Counted from the stretch's first letter, positions 7,186 to 15,676 are shown. The stretch is 23,899 nucleotides of DNA from JBMOPD01 sp049323615 (GCA_049323615.1 JBMOPD010000095.1:1-23899), one strand, 5' to 3'. The notes: a model not told the origin generated them from the sequence alone. Program-made: numbers and translations.

Positions 7186-7194
7186 ATTATACCA
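7186..7194 (-). promoter_or_regulatory. galU extended -10 promoter
   Basis: Minus-strand TGGTATAAT (7194-7186), a perfect -10 with the extended TGn element. No good -35 lies 16-18 bases upstream. It sits about 20 bases before the galU ATG and behind the tagO terminator. Confidence 0.55.
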
Positions 7195-7248
7195 AACGCG
7201 GAAGCTTATAGCAGCAGAAAGCTTATCAATAACAGCCAATAGCTAAAT

Positions 7249-7278
7249 AAAAAGCGGTCCTACATTTTTGAGGACCGC
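7249..7278 (-). terminator. tagO terminator overlapping its stop codon
   Basis: Minus-strand GCGGTCCT, a 9-base loop, AGGACCGC, then TTTTT. The TAG stop of the glycosyltransferase (7262-7260) lies inside the loop/stem, so coding sequence and terminator overlap. Confidence 0.85.
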
Positions 7279-8345
7279 CCGGGTGCTTCTTTAGTGGTGT
7301 ATTTATTCTTTACCCCGGACCCGATTACGCCTATTTTGTTGGCCGTCACCAGCACCACGGTGGCCAGTATCACCAGCAGCAGCATGGCCTGGTTTGTGGT
7401 CAACAGGCTCATAACCACCGCGCTGGCTCCCATCACAACGCTTACGCCGTATATTGACAGCACCGCCTGCCGATGGGAAAAACCGCGGGCCAGGAGCTGG
7501 TGATGCAGGTGCTGTTTATCGGGCTGGAAGATGGGCCGCTGGTCCTGATACCGCCTGACTATGGCCAGCAGGGTATCCAACAGGGGAATTCCCATTACCA
7601 CCACCGGTATGATCACCGAAATGGCGGTTGCGCTCTTGGTAAGGCCCATTACCGAAATAACCCCCAGGCTGAAGCCCAGCAGCATTGAACCCGAGTCGCC
7701 CAGGAAAATGCTGGCGGGGTAAAAATTATATTTCAGAAAACCGAGAATGGAGGCCGCCAGAATCAGGGACAGGACCACAATCTCCAGCTGCCCGGCCTCC
7801 CCGAAAATATTGAACTGGACCAGCGCTATGACGGCCATGGTCAGCGATGCTATGCACGAAACCCCTCCCGCCAGGCCGTCAAGCCCGTCAATCAGGTTGA
7901 CCGCGTTGGTGAGCGCCACCAGCCAGAACACCGTCACCGGAATGGCGAACAGCCCGAGGTGCAGTATTTCGTTGTTAAAGGGGTTGGTTAAAAAATCAAC
8001 CCTTACGCCGAAGGGCACCACCGACAGGGCCGCCAGGGCCTGGCCGGCCAGCTTCAGGCGCGGTGATAAACCCCTGACATCATCCACCATGCCCAGCAGC
8101 AGAATCAGGGTGGCCCCGCAGGCCATACCCAGCACCGGCGTTTTAAACGAAAAACTGAACAGCGCCGCGGGCACAAAGGCCAGGTATATAACCAGGCCGC
8201 CCAGGCGGGGCATGGCTCCCTGGTGTACCTTCCGCTGGTTGGGGAGGTCCACAGCCCCCCAGCAAACAGCCCTCGACCTGACCCACGGGGTTATGGCCAG
8301 GGCCACCAGAAAGGCCGCCAGCAGGGGTAAAAACTCAATCAACAT
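7260..8345 (-). CDS. tagO: polyprenyl-phosphate N-acetylhexosamine-1-phosphate transferase (TagO/WecA/MraY family)
   Basis: An integral membrane enzyme with about eleven hydrophobic segments that transfers GlcNAc-1-phosphate, or a similar sugar phosphate, to undecaprenyl phosphate. This is the first step of teichoic-acid-like and other wall glycopolymers. Family motifs are in order: VDLPNQRKVHQGAMPRLGG near the N-terminus, LLGMVDDVRGLSP (metal-binding aspartates), ALTNAVNLIDGLDGLAGG, FLGDSGSMLLGF, and the C-terminal QHLHHQLL histidine motif that separates TagO/WecA from MraY. The frame can start at TTG 8357, but the G5 ribosome site lies 5 bases before ATG 8345, giving 361 residues. It has its own promoter (8376-8404) and terminator (7249-7278). 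Confidence 0.93.
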   Translation of the reverse strand: MLIEFLPLLAAFLVALAITPWVRSRAVCWGAVDLPNQRKVHQGAMPRLGGLVIYLAFVPAALFSFSFKTPVLGMACGATLILLLGMVDDVRGLSPRLKLAGQALAALSVVPFGVRVDFLTNPFNNEILHLGLFAIPVTVFWLVALTNAVNLIDGLDGLAGGVSCIASLTMAVIALVQFNIFGEAGQLEIVVLSLILAASILGFLKYNFYPASIFLGDSGSMLLGFSLGVISVMGLTKSATAISVIIPVVVMGIPLLDTLLAIVRRYQDQRPIFQPDKQHLHHQLLARGFSHRQAVLSIYGVSVVMGASAVVMSLLTTNQAMLLLVILATVVLVTANKIGVIGSGVKNKYTTKEAPGRSSKM

Positions 8346-8375
8346 CAATACCCCCAAAAAAATGTATAAGTAGAC

Positions 8376-8404
8376 ACATTATAGTTATTTTATCACTTAG
8401 TCAA
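8376..8404 (-). promoter_or_regulatory. tagO promoter
   Basis: Minus-strand TTGACT (8404-8399) followed by TAATGT at a 17-base spacing, or by the better TATAAT (8383-8378) at 15 bases. It lies about 30-40 bases before the chosen ATG. Confidence 0.6.
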
Positions 8405-8506
8405 CGCTATTCACAAAGTGAAAAAAAACACCCGCCGCAACCAATTAACGCCCGATTGGACAAGCCTTATCCTTAAATCTACACGAGACACAGTATTTCG
8501 CGCGGT

Positions 8507-8941
8507 TTAACTGTTTTTCACATCCTGCAGGGCAAAGACAAGTTCAGCCTCGGCGGCCGGCTGCCCGTCCACCGTTGCCGTTCCCCTGCCCTTGCCGATG
8601 GGGCCCCTGAGTTTCAACACTTCTACCTCCAGGCGAAGCTGGTCCCCGGGCACCACCTGCTTCCTGAAACGGGCCCCGTCAATTCCGGCAAAAAGGGCCA
8701 GTTTTTTCTCCATTTCGGGCAGAGACAGGACGGCCACGGCTCCCACCTGGGCCATCGCCTCAATAATCAGCACCCCCGGCATTACCGGGTAGCCGGGAAA
8801 GTGTCCCTGAAAAAACGGCTCGTTGCCGCTGACGTTTTTGATGCCCACCGCCCTTTTGCCCGGCTCCAGTTCCAGGATCCGGTCAATTAACAAAAACGGG
8901 TAGCGGTGGGGAATTACTTTCATTATTTCGTTAATGTCCAA
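8507..8941 (-). CDS. fabZ: 3-hydroxyacyl-ACP dehydratase FabZ
   Basis: Dehydrates 3-hydroxyacyl-ACP to trans-2-enoyl-ACP in type II fatty acid synthesis. The 144-residue product has the hot-dog fold signatures IPHRYPFLLIDR and GHFPGYPVMPGVLIIEAMAQ, with catalytic His47 and Glu61. The open frame extends far upstream, but TTG at 8941-8939 lies 7 bases after AGGAGG and gives the standard MDINEIMKVIPHRYPFLL N-terminus, so the upstream 91 codons are not expected to be translated. It stands alone among wall-polymer genes. No strong terminator was found behind it, only a CCAAT/ATTGG inverted pair, and no clear promoter. Confidence 0.95.
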   Translation of the reverse strand: MDINEIMKVIPHRYPFLLIDRILELEPGKRAVGIKNVSGNEPFFQGHFPGYPVMPGVLIIEAMAQVGAVAVLSLPEMEKKLALFAGIDGARFRKQVVPGDQLRLEVEVLKLRGPIGKGRGTATVDGQPAAEAELVFALQDVKNS

Positions 8942-9078
8942 TAAACTCCCTCCTGTTACATTATTGCCCGGTTTTACGTCAAAGGACATCCTTATATCCC
9001 GCTTTATCTGATTCCTGATATTTTTCGCCGGGGAGGTTGTGATATCCTTTTTGTTTCGGGCCTGTACATCATATTCCG

Positions 9079-9107
9079 TTGACCTGGCCGGCAAAAAACC
9101 ATATACT
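9079..9107 (+). promoter_or_regulatory. promoter of the DUF4330 gene
   Basis: TTGACC (9079-9084), a 17-base spacer, and TATACT (9102-9107), about 45 bases before the GTG start. Confidence 0.7.
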
Positions 9108-9152
9108 TTTAAGAGTGGGAGCCTGTATTCAGTCAAAAGGGGGATTTTTTCC

Positions 9153-9644
9153 GTGAAATTGATCGATGACAGAGGGAAGGTTTTCGGGCTGATCAACATA
9201 GTGGACCTGATCATACTGCTGGTGGTTCTCCTGGTGGCCGCCGGGGCCGCTTACAAATTCACCCGCGAGTCCGCCCAGGGTAAAAAAGTAACGGTAGAGT
9301 TTCAGGTCGTGGTCCCCCATGTAAGGCCCGAGCTGGCAGAGGCCGTCAAGGTGGGCGACAGGATGGTGCAGGGCGGCAGCTACACCAATGTCATCGTCAA
9401 GGATGTGCAGGTTAAACAGGGCTACTCGGTAAACGTGGACGCCAGGGGACAAAGGGTGGAGTCTTATGACCCTCACCTTAAAGACGTGTACGTGACAATC
9501 ACCGGCCCCACCGTACTGTACTCGGCCGCCATCTCCATGGGCGGGCAGGATATCCGGGTGGGGAAGGATTATTATGTGAAGTCAAGGGACTATGAACTCA
9601 AGGGCACTATTATAAAGGTAGAGGTGAAAGAGTCTTACCAATAA
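9153..9644 (+). CDS. DUF4330 family membrane-anchored protein
   Basis: A 163-residue protein. The N-terminus MKLIDDRGKVFGLINIVDLI followed by a hydrophobic stretch (LLVVLLVAAGAAYKF) is the DUF4330 pattern as I remember it: a short cytoplasmic tip, one membrane helix, and an outside domain of about 120 residues. The function is unknown. The GTG start at 9153 has AAGGGGG 9 bases upstream; the longer frame from 9039 runs through the promoter and is not used. The last 35 bases overlap the 3' end of the convergent glycosyltransferase gene (stop at 9610). Confidence 0.8.
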   Translation: MKLIDDRGKVFGLINIVDLIILLVVLLVAAGAAYKFTRESAQGKKVTVEFQVVVPHVRPELAEAVKVGDRMVQGGSYTNVIVKDVQVKQGYSVNVDARGQRVESYDPHLKDVYVTITGPTVLYSAAISMGGQDIRVGKDYYVKSRDYELKGTIIKVEVKESYQ

Positions 9645-10788
9645 GCTCCATCATCTTCTCCACCCTGCTTTCCCAGGAATTGCGGGCGGCGGCTTCCAGG
9701 CGGAGCCTCTTCTTCCGGCCGCTCTCCGACTCCAGCGCCCGCTCCACCGCCTGCAGGAAGCCCTCGTAATCCCCGGCTATTTCTATAATATCCTTAAATT
9801 CCATCACCCCGGGCATTTCAACGCTTACCACCGGCCGCCCCGAAGCCAGGTACTCGTACAGCTTCAGGGGGTTGACCCGGTCGGTAAGCTCATTTTTTCT
9901 GAAGGGGTTCAGGCAGACGTCAAAGGCCTTCATGTAGCCCGGCAGCTCCTCCCTGTCCTTGCGGCCCAAAAAATAAACATTGGGCAGGGCCTTCAGGCGG
10001 TCCACGTTTACACCGGCCCCCACCGGGCCAATCATGGCCACCGACCAGTCCGGCCTGCGGCCGGCCAGATATTCGACGAGGTCCAGGTCGATCCAGTGGT
10101 GGATGACCCCCACAAATCCCAGCAGGGGATGAGGCAGGCGGGCTATTTCCGGCGGCACGGCGGTCTCCTCCCGGTCCGCCCGGGCAAAGTGGCCCACGTC
10201 GGCGGCGTTGGGAACAAGGTGAATATTCCGGGCATAGGGCTTTTTGGCCTCGTACAGCCCCCGGGCGGTGGTAAAAACAATATCGCACCGGCCCAGCAGC
10301 TCCCTTTCCATGGACAGCACCGCCTGCCTGTTAATCAGCCCGGCGAATTCAGAGTGTTCGTCCACACAGTCGTATACCAGCGCCCCGGGCTTAAGCCCCC
10401 GGGCCAGCACCAGGGAGCCGGGCAGGTAGGTCCACACCAGGGGCCTTTTAAAGCCCAGCCGGCGGGCGATTTTCCCGGCAAAAAGTAAAAGCCACCGCTG
10501 GTTCAGACGGTTGACCCACGGGAACATGTTTCCGAAGGGCAGCACCACTGGCGGTGAGTACAGGTATATGTTCTCGGTTATCTGCCTGGCCCCCTTCATC
10601 CACCGCCACCACTTGAACCACAGGCTGCGGTCCTTAAAGGCTGAAAGCAGGGTGGCCGGCGGCTCCACATAGAGGACCCGGCTGGAGCGGGGCAACCTCG
10701 ACATTATCTGCTGCGACCGGTTCCAGATGGGTTCCCAGTCCACCGGCGCAATGCAAATAACGTCCCGGCCGGTAAGAGTGTCATTCAC
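9610..10788 (-). CDS. glycosyltransferase, TuaH-like GT-B fold
   Basis: About 392 residues. The N-terminus VICIAPVDWEPIWNRSQQIM followed by VLYVEPP resembles TuaH-type glycosyltransferases of teichuronic-acid and exopolysaccharide loci. The C-terminal half has the GT-B donor-site pattern: LLGFVGVIHHWIDLDLVEYL, VYFLGRKDREELPGYMKAFDVCLNPF, and NPLKLYEYLASGRPVVS with the conserved glutamate region. It is a cytoplasmic, probably membrane-associated enzyme; donor and acceptor cannot be told. The frame begins at TTG 10797, but GAGGAG lies 11 bases before GTG 10788, which is the better start. It follows the GT4 gene by about 24 bases on the same strand. Its 3' end overlaps the convergent DUF4330 gene by 35 bases. 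Confidence 0.85.
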   Translation of the reverse strand: MNDTLTGRDVICIAPVDWEPIWNRSQQIMSRLPRSSRVLYVEPPATLLSAFKDRSLWFKWWRWMKGARQITENIYLYSPPVVLPFGNMFPWVNRLNQRWLLLFAGKIARRLGFKRPLVWTYLPGSLVLARGLKPGALVYDCVDEHSEFAGLINRQAVLSMERELLGRCDIVFTTARGLYEAKKPYARNIHLVPNAADVGHFARADREETAVPPEIARLPHPLLGFVGVIHHWIDLDLVEYLAGRRPDWSVAMIGPVGAGVNVDRLKALPNVYFLGRKDREELPGYMKAFDVCLNPFRKNELTDRVNPLKLYEYLASGRPVVSVEMPGVMEFKDIIEIAGDYEGFLQAVERALESESGRKKRLRLEAAARNSWESRVEKMMELIGKTLSPLPL

Positions 10789-10812
10789 TAAGCACAAAAC
10801 TCCTCTTTTTTT

Positions 10813-11967
10813 TCATTCCGGATTTTGTCTCCTGTCTCCTGTCTCCGCCTCCAGGCGCCGGTACAGATCCTCGGTCCTGCGGGCCATGGCCGAGGCCGTA
10901 AACTTCCGCTCCACCATGGTCCTGGCGGCGGCTGCCATTTCCACGGCCTCCTGGGGATGGTCCAGCATCCAGATGATGCCCCTGGTAAGCCCGGCCTCAT
11001 CGGCAGGGGGAACAAGCAGCCCGGTGGTGCAGTGTTCAACAATCTCGGGCAGCCCGCCCACCGAAGTGGCCACCACCGGCACTCCCACCGCCATGGCCTC
11101 CAGAGCGGTAAGCCCGAACCCCTCCCACAGGGACGGAACGATGAGAAGGTTCAGGTCAGGCATCAGCCCGGAAACATCGGCCACAAAACCGGTAAAGGTG
11201 ACGTAATCAGAAATCCCCAGCTTCCTGGTGTACTCCTCAAGCCTGTTCCTCTCCGGCCCGCTGCCTACCACCAGAAAGTGAACGTCTTTTCTCTCCTTGA
11301 GCACCTCGGCGGCCGACTTGAGAAAATAGCGGTGCCCCTTAACCGGGTGCAGGCGGCCCACCACGGCCACCAGCTGCGTGCCCGGCTCAAAGCCGGCCTT
11401 TTCACGCCACCGCCCGGCGCTGCTGCCGGCCTCCCGGAACAAATCCGGGTTCAGGCCGTTATAGATGACGGTTATCTTTTGTTCAGGAACCCCCTGCTGA
11501 ATCAGGGCCTTCTGCAGCCCCCCGGAAACGGCGATGAAATGAGTGGTAAGCCCGCGGGAAGCCCTTTCGATAAACATGTTGGCCAACCTGCTGAACAGGT
11601 CCGGATAATCCTGTACCAGCAGGCTGTGCACCGTGGTAACCACGGTTTCCACCCCGGCCATGCGGGCGGCCAGCCGGCCCACCAGGTTGGCCCTGACGCC
11701 GTGGGTATGCACAATATCGATTTTTTCCCTGACAATAAGGTCCTTCATTTTGGTTAAAATACTGAAGTCAAGCTTGTGGCGCATGGGGACGGCATGAGCC
11801 CTGATCCCGGCCTCCCTGGCCACCTGTAAAAAGGGATCGGCAAAAAGGCAGCACACTGAAACCTCCACCAGTTTGGGGTCAATGGCAGTGGCCAAATTCA
11901 AGATGTGACGTTCAGCTCCACCAAATTCGCCCCCGCCTATGACGTGGAGGACCCGTAAACGCTTCAC
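10813..11967 (-). CDS. glycosyltransferase family 4
   Basis: A 384-residue GT-B enzyme. The N-terminal acceptor half starts RLRVLHVIGGGEFGGAERHI and contains DIVHTHGVRANLVGRLAA. The donor half has VVGRLHPVKGHRYFLKSA, LVVGSGPERNRLEEYTRKLG, VTFTGFVADVSGLMPDLNLLIVPS and the EX7E motif in EGFGLTALEAMAVGVPVVAT. The frame extends to TTG 12027, but that TTG is part of a promoter -35. GTG 11967 sits 9 bases after AAGGAGG and gives the usual N-terminus, so I use it. The C-terminal ETGDRRQNPE is read from heptanucleotide repeats at the 3' end. The downstream glycosyltransferase follows within 30 bases. Confidence 0.92.
   Translation of the reverse strand: MKRLRVLHVIGGGEFGGAERHILNLATAIDPKLVEVSVCCLFADPFLQVAREAGIRAHAVPMRHKLDFSILTKMKDLIVREKIDIVHTHGVRANLVGRLAARMAGVETVVTTVHSLLVQDYPDLFSRLANMFIERASRGLTTHFIAVSGGLQKALIQQGVPEQKITVIYNGLNPDLFREAGSSAGRWREKAGFEPGTQLVAVVGRLHPVKGHRYFLKSAAEVLKERKDVHFLVVGSGPERNRLEEYTRKLGISDYVTFTGFVADVSGLMPDLNLLIVPSLWEGFGLTALEAMAVGVPVVATSVGGLPEIVEHCTTGLLVPPADEAGLTRGIIWMLDHPQEAVEMAAAARTMVERKFTASAMARRTEDLYRRLEAETGDRRQNPE
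10827..10847. repeat. heptanucleotide tandem repeat, TCTCCTG type, inside the GT4 3' end
   Basis: Three units GTCTCCT, GTCTCCT, GTCTCCG. It lies within the coding sequence and encodes the ETGDRR part of the C-terminus. Confidence 0.7.
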
Positions 11968-11998
11968 CTCTGTGTGCCTCCTTGGCTTTGCTTTAATC

Positions 11999-12027
11999 AT
12001 TTTATCAATTTCAAAGTCGTTCGACAA
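11999..12027 (-). promoter_or_regulatory. promoter of the GT4 gene with overlapping 0A-box-like site
   Basis: Minus-strand TTGTCG (12027-12022), a 17-base spacer and TAAAAT (12004-11999). The -35 forms part of TTGTCGAA (12027-12020), which matches the Spo0A-box core. An 0A box on the -35 is the arrangement known for Spo0A-activated sigma-A promoters in Bacillus. The predicted transcript start, near 11992, lies just before the AAGGAGG ribosome site. Confidence 0.6.
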
Positions 12028-12049
12028 GGAGTTTTTCCCTGCGCCGTCC

Positions 12050-12078
12050 TGGATATGGACCGGCTGATGGTGTATAAT
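12050..12078 (+). promoter_or_regulatory. candidate promoter for the O-antigen-ligase-like gene
   Basis: TGGATA (12050-12055), a 17-base spacer and a perfect TATAAT (12073-12078). It would give a leader of about 145 bases that carries the ACAGGAG repeat tract. Confidence 0.5.
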
Positions 12079-12111
12079 AATCAGTGGTTGTTTGATAAAA
12101 ATGCAAGAGGA

Positions 12112-12141
12112 ATACAGGAGACAGGAGACAGAATACAGGAG
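12112..12141. repeat. heptanucleotide tandem repeat, ACAGGAG type
   Basis: Units ACAGGAG, ACAGGAG, ACAGAAT, ACAGGAG in register (12114-12141). This is the TCTCCTG family in the opposite orientation; here the purine strand is the plus strand, the coding strand of the next gene. Confidence 0.7.
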
Positions 12142-12231
12142 ATAACTGACTGTAATAAATGCCCTGCAAATATAATTCCGGGCTTTGTGAATTCTGACGG
12201 ATGACAGCTATGGGCAAGGGAGGGTAATTGG

Positions 12232-13749
12232 TTGACACTGGCCGGCATTATTAAAAACAGCATTACGTACCGGTTCCTCTCCGGCATCCGCAATGCCGCC
12301 GCCAATAGTTACAGTTACAAACTCCTCCGTACCCCCCCGCGGTATACGTCGCCCCAGTTCATGAAAGACTCCCTAATCCTGAGAACAGCCTCGGGACTGG
12401 CCCGCCTCCTGCTGAGGCCCCTGTCCTCCTCAGGGTCGGCGCTGCGCCGGTGGTCCGGCGGGAGTGCGGTATTTAACCTGAAAGCGCCGGAGGTGCTGGC
12501 CCAAAGCCAATTCTTCAAGGCCGCGGCGGGCATCAGGGTGGAAACCGCCCTCTGGCTGGCCGTCCTCTACCCGGTGGTGGACTACCTGCTGCGGTCGGCG
12601 CCGGCCCCCGGGTTCCTGGCCGGAAGCTGGGATGAGCTGCTGCTTGTTTTTATTATCGCAGCCTGGCCGGTGCAGATGGCCCTGCGGGGGAAAGTAACCT
12701 ACCGGTATACCGGCCTGGACATACCGGTCCTGGTTTATATGGGCATTGTACTGTTTCTGTTTTTTATGCGGTCAAGAAATGTCTCCCTGGCAGTGGAGGG
12801 GGCCAGGCTTTACCTTGAATACCTGGTGTGGTTTTTCATCGGCTCCAATCTCATCCTCAACCGGCGGCAGTTCGACGCCCTGGTTAAGGGGATGATCGGC
12901 GTGGCCGCCCTGGTGGCCGTGGTGGGGGTATACCAGTACATCATCGGGGTCCAGATGCCCGCCGGCTGGGTGGACCAGGCCGAGGCGGAGTTGAGGACCA
13001 GGGTCTTTTCCATAGTGGTCAGCCCCAACGTGCTGGGGAGCCTGCTGGTCCTGTTCATTCCGCTGACCACGGGGCAGCTTTTGATCTCCAGGGGCCGGTG
13101 GGCCCGGGCCGCTTACCTGGCGGCACTGGCCGTCATGCTGGCCTGCCTGGTTTTCACCTTCTCCCGCGGCGCCTGGCTGGCCCTGGGGCTTTCCCTGACC
13201 GCCCTCAGCCTGATGTATAATCCCCTCCTGCTGTTAATCATGGCCGCCGGGGCGATAGCCGCCGCCAGGCTGGTGCCCGGCATCGGGACGCGCCTCAGCT
13301 ACATGCTTTCTCCGGCCTACCTGGCCAGCAGCCAGAAAGGGGGCCGCCTCGGCCTCTGGCAGATGGGACTGGACAGGCTGCGGCAGGACCCCCTGTTCGG
13401 ATCGGGCTTCGGCACCTTTGGAGGGGCCGTGGCCGCCCGCAGGGTGCCAGGCAGCTTTTACGTGGATAATTTTTATTTGAAAACGGCGGTGGAAAGCGGC
13501 CTCATCGGGCTTTTAGCCCTCCTGTGGCTGCTGGCCGGCGCCTTCCGGTTCGGCTATGTGGCCTACAGAAAAATAAAAGACTCCGGCCTGAAAGTGCTGG
13601 CCGCCGCCATACTGTCCGGCCTTCTGGGGGTGGCCGCGCACAACGTGGTGGAAAACATCTTTGAGGTTCCCATGATGGCCACGTACTTCTGGTTGCTGGC
13701 CGGAATCCTGGTGTCCCTGCCCCATATCGACGATTCACAGGCAGGTTAG
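12232..13749 (+). CDS. O-antigen ligase-like / polymerase membrane protein
   Basis: A 505-residue membrane protein. About 90 polar N-terminal residues are followed by roughly eleven hydrophobic segments. The Wzy_C/O-antigen ligase features are a large loop before FTFSRGAWLALGLSL and a second loop with DPLFGSGFGTFGGAVAARRV, ending in HNVVENIFEVPMMATYFWLL. These enzymes join or polymerise undecaprenyl-linked glycans on the outer face of the membrane. The TTG start at 12232 lies 7 bases after GGGAGGG. It is divergent from the GT4 gene and convergent with the LCP gene. It shares a bidirectional terminator (13786-13816) with the latter. Confidence 0.9.
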   Translation: MTLAGIIKNSITYRFLSGIRNAAANSYSYKLLRTPPRYTSPQFMKDSLILRTASGLARLLLRPLSSSGSALRRWSGGSAVFNLKAPEVLAQSQFFKAAAGIRVETALWLAVLYPVVDYLLRSAPAPGFLAGSWDELLLVFIIAAWPVQMALRGKVTYRYTGLDIPVLVYMGIVLFLFFMRSRNVSLAVEGARLYLEYLVWFFIGSNLILNRRQFDALVKGMIGVAALVAVVGVYQYIIGVQMPAGWVDQAEAELRTRVFSIVVSPNVLGSLLVLFIPLTTGQLLISRGRWARAAYLAALAVMLACLVFTFSRGAWLALGLSLTALSLMYNPLLLLIMAAGAIAAARLVPGIGTRLSYMLSPAYLASSQKGGRLGLWQMGLDRLRQDPLFGSGFGTFGGAVAARRVPGSFYVDNFYLKTAVESGLIGLLALLWLLAGAFRFGYVAYRKIKDSGLKVLAAAILSGLLGVAAHNVVENIFEVPMMATYFWLLAGILVSLPHIDDSQAG

Positions 13750-13785
13750 AGGTCCCAGGATTACAAACAACCCTGTAACAGCGGC

Positions 13786-13816
13786 AAAAAAAAAAGCGGA
13801 CTTAGTCCGCTTTTTT
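13786..13816. terminator. bidirectional terminator
   Basis: A-run, AGCGGAC, TTA loop, GTCCGCT, T-run: a 7-bp stem with six T on the plus strand and about ten T on the minus strand. It can end both the ligase transcript and the LCP transcript. Confidence 0.85.
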
Positions 13817-13827
13817 CCTGTCTCCTG
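13814..13827. repeat. short heptanucleotide tract, TCTCCTG type
   Basis: Two units (TTTCCTG, TCTCCTG) followed by ACCCGG. The string TCTCCTGACCCG also ends the galU tract at 6268. It lies about 20 bases past the LCP stop. Confidence 0.5.
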
Positions 13828-13849
13828 ACCCGGTACTCCCGCTTATAAG

Positions 13850-15154
13850 TCAATTAACCACTGTTTTCGGAGTGATGATTACTGTTACCGGCGGCTCACT
13901 TTGGGCAGGCTGCTGATCCTGCCCGAGGTTGCCCGGCACAACTTTTCCCGTAGAGCCACCAGTGGTTGTCTGTCCGGTTTTAGTACCGGTCTTCCCGCCG
14001 GGCGCACCGCTATTGGTTTGCGTGCCGGAGGCGCCTGTTTTCCCGGTGGTCTGCCCCGAAGTCCCGGCCTTGACACTTCCGCCGGTTGCCCCGCTCCCGG
14101 TGACCCCGGTTTTTGAATCCTTCACTCCCGCGTTCCCGTCAGTCTGCCCGGGAACAACCTTACCGTCATTCTTTTGGCTGCCGGACCCCGGGCTGTTGGT
14201 AGAGGCCACCGTGGTCGATCCGAGGACAACCTTGTCCACAGGCCGCCCCTCGTAAACAGCCGCCATCACCAGGCGGGCCGTATTGGGATCCACCTCCCAG
14301 TAACTGCCCTCATCAGTGTTAAGAAATTTACCCGGCAGGGTCTGGGTCAGCAGGTTGGCATCGGTCATCTTGCTGGCGGCAACGGCGAGCTTTGTCATAT
14401 CCAGCAGGCTGAGATTGGTGTCAACCATCTTGTAAGTGCTTTTGATCAGGGAAGGGAGCTTAACCACAGTGGCCGGCTGGAGAACCTCCCTGACCATGGC
14501 GGAAAGGAATTTCTGCTGTTGTTCGGTCCGGTCTATATCCCCCTGCGGATACCCCCGGTAGCGGACGTACTGGAGCGCCTTTTCACCGTTCAGCCGCTGC
14601 ACTCCGGGCTTGAGGTCAATGGCGTATATACCGCCGTGCTCGGGGTCATCATGGTGCATTCTTTGCTTCACGTCTATGGTAACCCCGCCCAGGGCGTCCA
14701 CCACATCCTTGAACCCCTCATAGTTGGTCATAACGTAATTGTTGACCCGGACCCCCAGCAAATCCGACACGGTTTTCATGGCCAGGTTAGGGCCGCCGTA
14801 AACGGTGGCGGAATTGATCTTTTCCCACCCGTGGCCGGGAATGCGCACCCTGGTGTCCCGGGGGATGGAAAGGATGCTCATCAGGTTTTTCTCGGTGTCC
14901 ACACTGCACAGCATAATGGTGTCCGCCCGGGCTATTTTTTCACCCTTGCGGGTGTCGACACCCAGGACCAGGACATTCAGCCTGAAAGCGTCCGTTTCCT
15001 TTGCGGGATCACCGGAAATAATGGCGCCATTCAGGAGATCATCCAGATACCCGGCTGCCCATAGTCCTCCCCCAACCAGCAGGGTGAGTATAAAAAACAT
15101 GGCAAACACAAACTTGGCCTTATTTTTCAGTCTGTATCTATGGTACCGGTTCAC
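13850..15154 (-). CDS. LytR-CpsA-Psr (LCP) family wall-polymer ligase
   Basis: About 434 residues: a short cytoplasmic N-terminus, one membrane helix (FVFAMFFILTLLVGGGLWAAG), then the extracellular LCP domain with LNVLVLGVDTR, ARADTIMLCSVD, LMSILSIPRDTRVRIPG, KINSATVYGG, LQYVRYR and the conserved arginine block GDIDRTEQQQKFL. LCP enzymes move glycopolymers from undecaprenyl phosphate to peptidoglycan, which fits the surrounding genes. The last ~110 residues are a Gly/Ser/Thr-rich low-complexity tail with two GKVVPG copies. The frame reaches TTG 15178, but AAGGGG 9 bases before GTG 15154 favours that start. It follows the small exported protein gene by 57 bases. Confidence 0.92.
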   Translation of the reverse strand: MNRYHRYRLKNKAKFVFAMFFILTLLVGGGLWAAGYLDDLLNGAIISGDPAKETDAFRLNVLVLGVDTRKGEKIARADTIMLCSVDTEKNLMSILSIPRDTRVRIPGHGWEKINSATVYGGPNLAMKTVSDLLGVRVNNYVMTNYEGFKDVVDALGGVTIDVKQRMHHDDPEHGGIYAIDLKPGVQRLNGEKALQYVRYRGYPQGDIDRTEQQQKFLSAMVREVLQPATVVKLPSLIKSTYKMVDTNLSLLDMTKLAVAASKMTDANLLTQTLPGKFLNTDEGSYWEVDPNTARLVMAAVYEGRPVDKVVLGSTTVASTNSPGSGSQKNDGKVVPGQTDGNAGVKDSKTGVTGSGATGGSVKAGTSGQTTGKTGASGTQTNSGAPGGKTGTKTGQTTTGGSTGKVVPGNLGQDQQPAQSEPPVTVIITPKTVVN

Positions 15155-15211
15155 CTGCCCACACCCCTTTTCCGTCAAAACTGCACCGGCTCAACTAAGC
15201 TCACGACCCTT

Positions 15212-15676
15212 TTATTTGATTTGTATTTCTCCTTTATACATCACAGCCGCCTTGGTCCTGGCAACAATACCCCGCCCGTCGGCCCTGGGGATAATAAAAT
15301 GGTGATTGAGGGCCACTGCTTGGCCGGCCGCCACATTAACCCCCCCGGTCACGTCGGGAATCCCGTTGCCGGTGGTGTCTATTACCACTGTGTTACCCAC
15401 TCTTACAATAAACTCGGTGCCCGCCGCCCCGATCAGCCGCTGGCCGGGTGAAAGTTCAACCGCCTGCCACTGCATATATTTTTCAGCATAGATTTTTACC
15501 GCTTCATTGAGACGTGAATTTATCTGAGCCTCCACATAACTCCGGGTTACCAGGGGATCATCCGCGCTCCCGGGATCGCCGCTGCCGGCCGACCCGGCCA
15601 GGACAGTGCCGAACAACAAAATCACCGCCGTAACAGCCATCAGAAAAAGACCTTTCTTCGGCCAGCGCAGTTTCAT
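15212..15676 (-). CDS. small exported protein of unknown function
   Basis: A 154-residue protein with an N-terminal signal or anchor (KRWPKK-like positive start, then LFLMAVTAVILLFGTVLAGSAG). The mature part has DPLVTRSYVEAQINSRLNEA, then WQAVELSPGQRLIGAAGTEFIVRVG, DVTGGVNVAAGQAVALNHHFIIPRADGRGI and a final AAVMYKGEIQIK. I have seen this pattern in uncharacterised Firmicute proteins but know no function. ATG 15676 lies 7 bases after AGGAGGT and is a better start than GTG 15682. It is placed between csaB and the LCP gene on the same strand, which suggests an envelope role. Confidence 0.85.
   Translation of the reverse strand: MKLRWPKKGLFLMAVTAVILLFGTVLAGSAGSGDPGSADDPLVTRSYVEAQINSRLNEAVKIYAEKYMQWQAVELSPGQRLIGAAGTEFIVRVGNTVVIDTTGNGIPDVTGGVNVAAGQAVALNHHFIIPRADGRGIVARTKAAVMYKGEIQIK

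Noticed and set aside
8942..9214. N-terminal extension of FabZ
   Set aside because: The extra 91 codons cross the promoter and start of the divergent DUF4330 gene; the TTG at 8941 has a strong ribosome site and gives the standard N-terminus.
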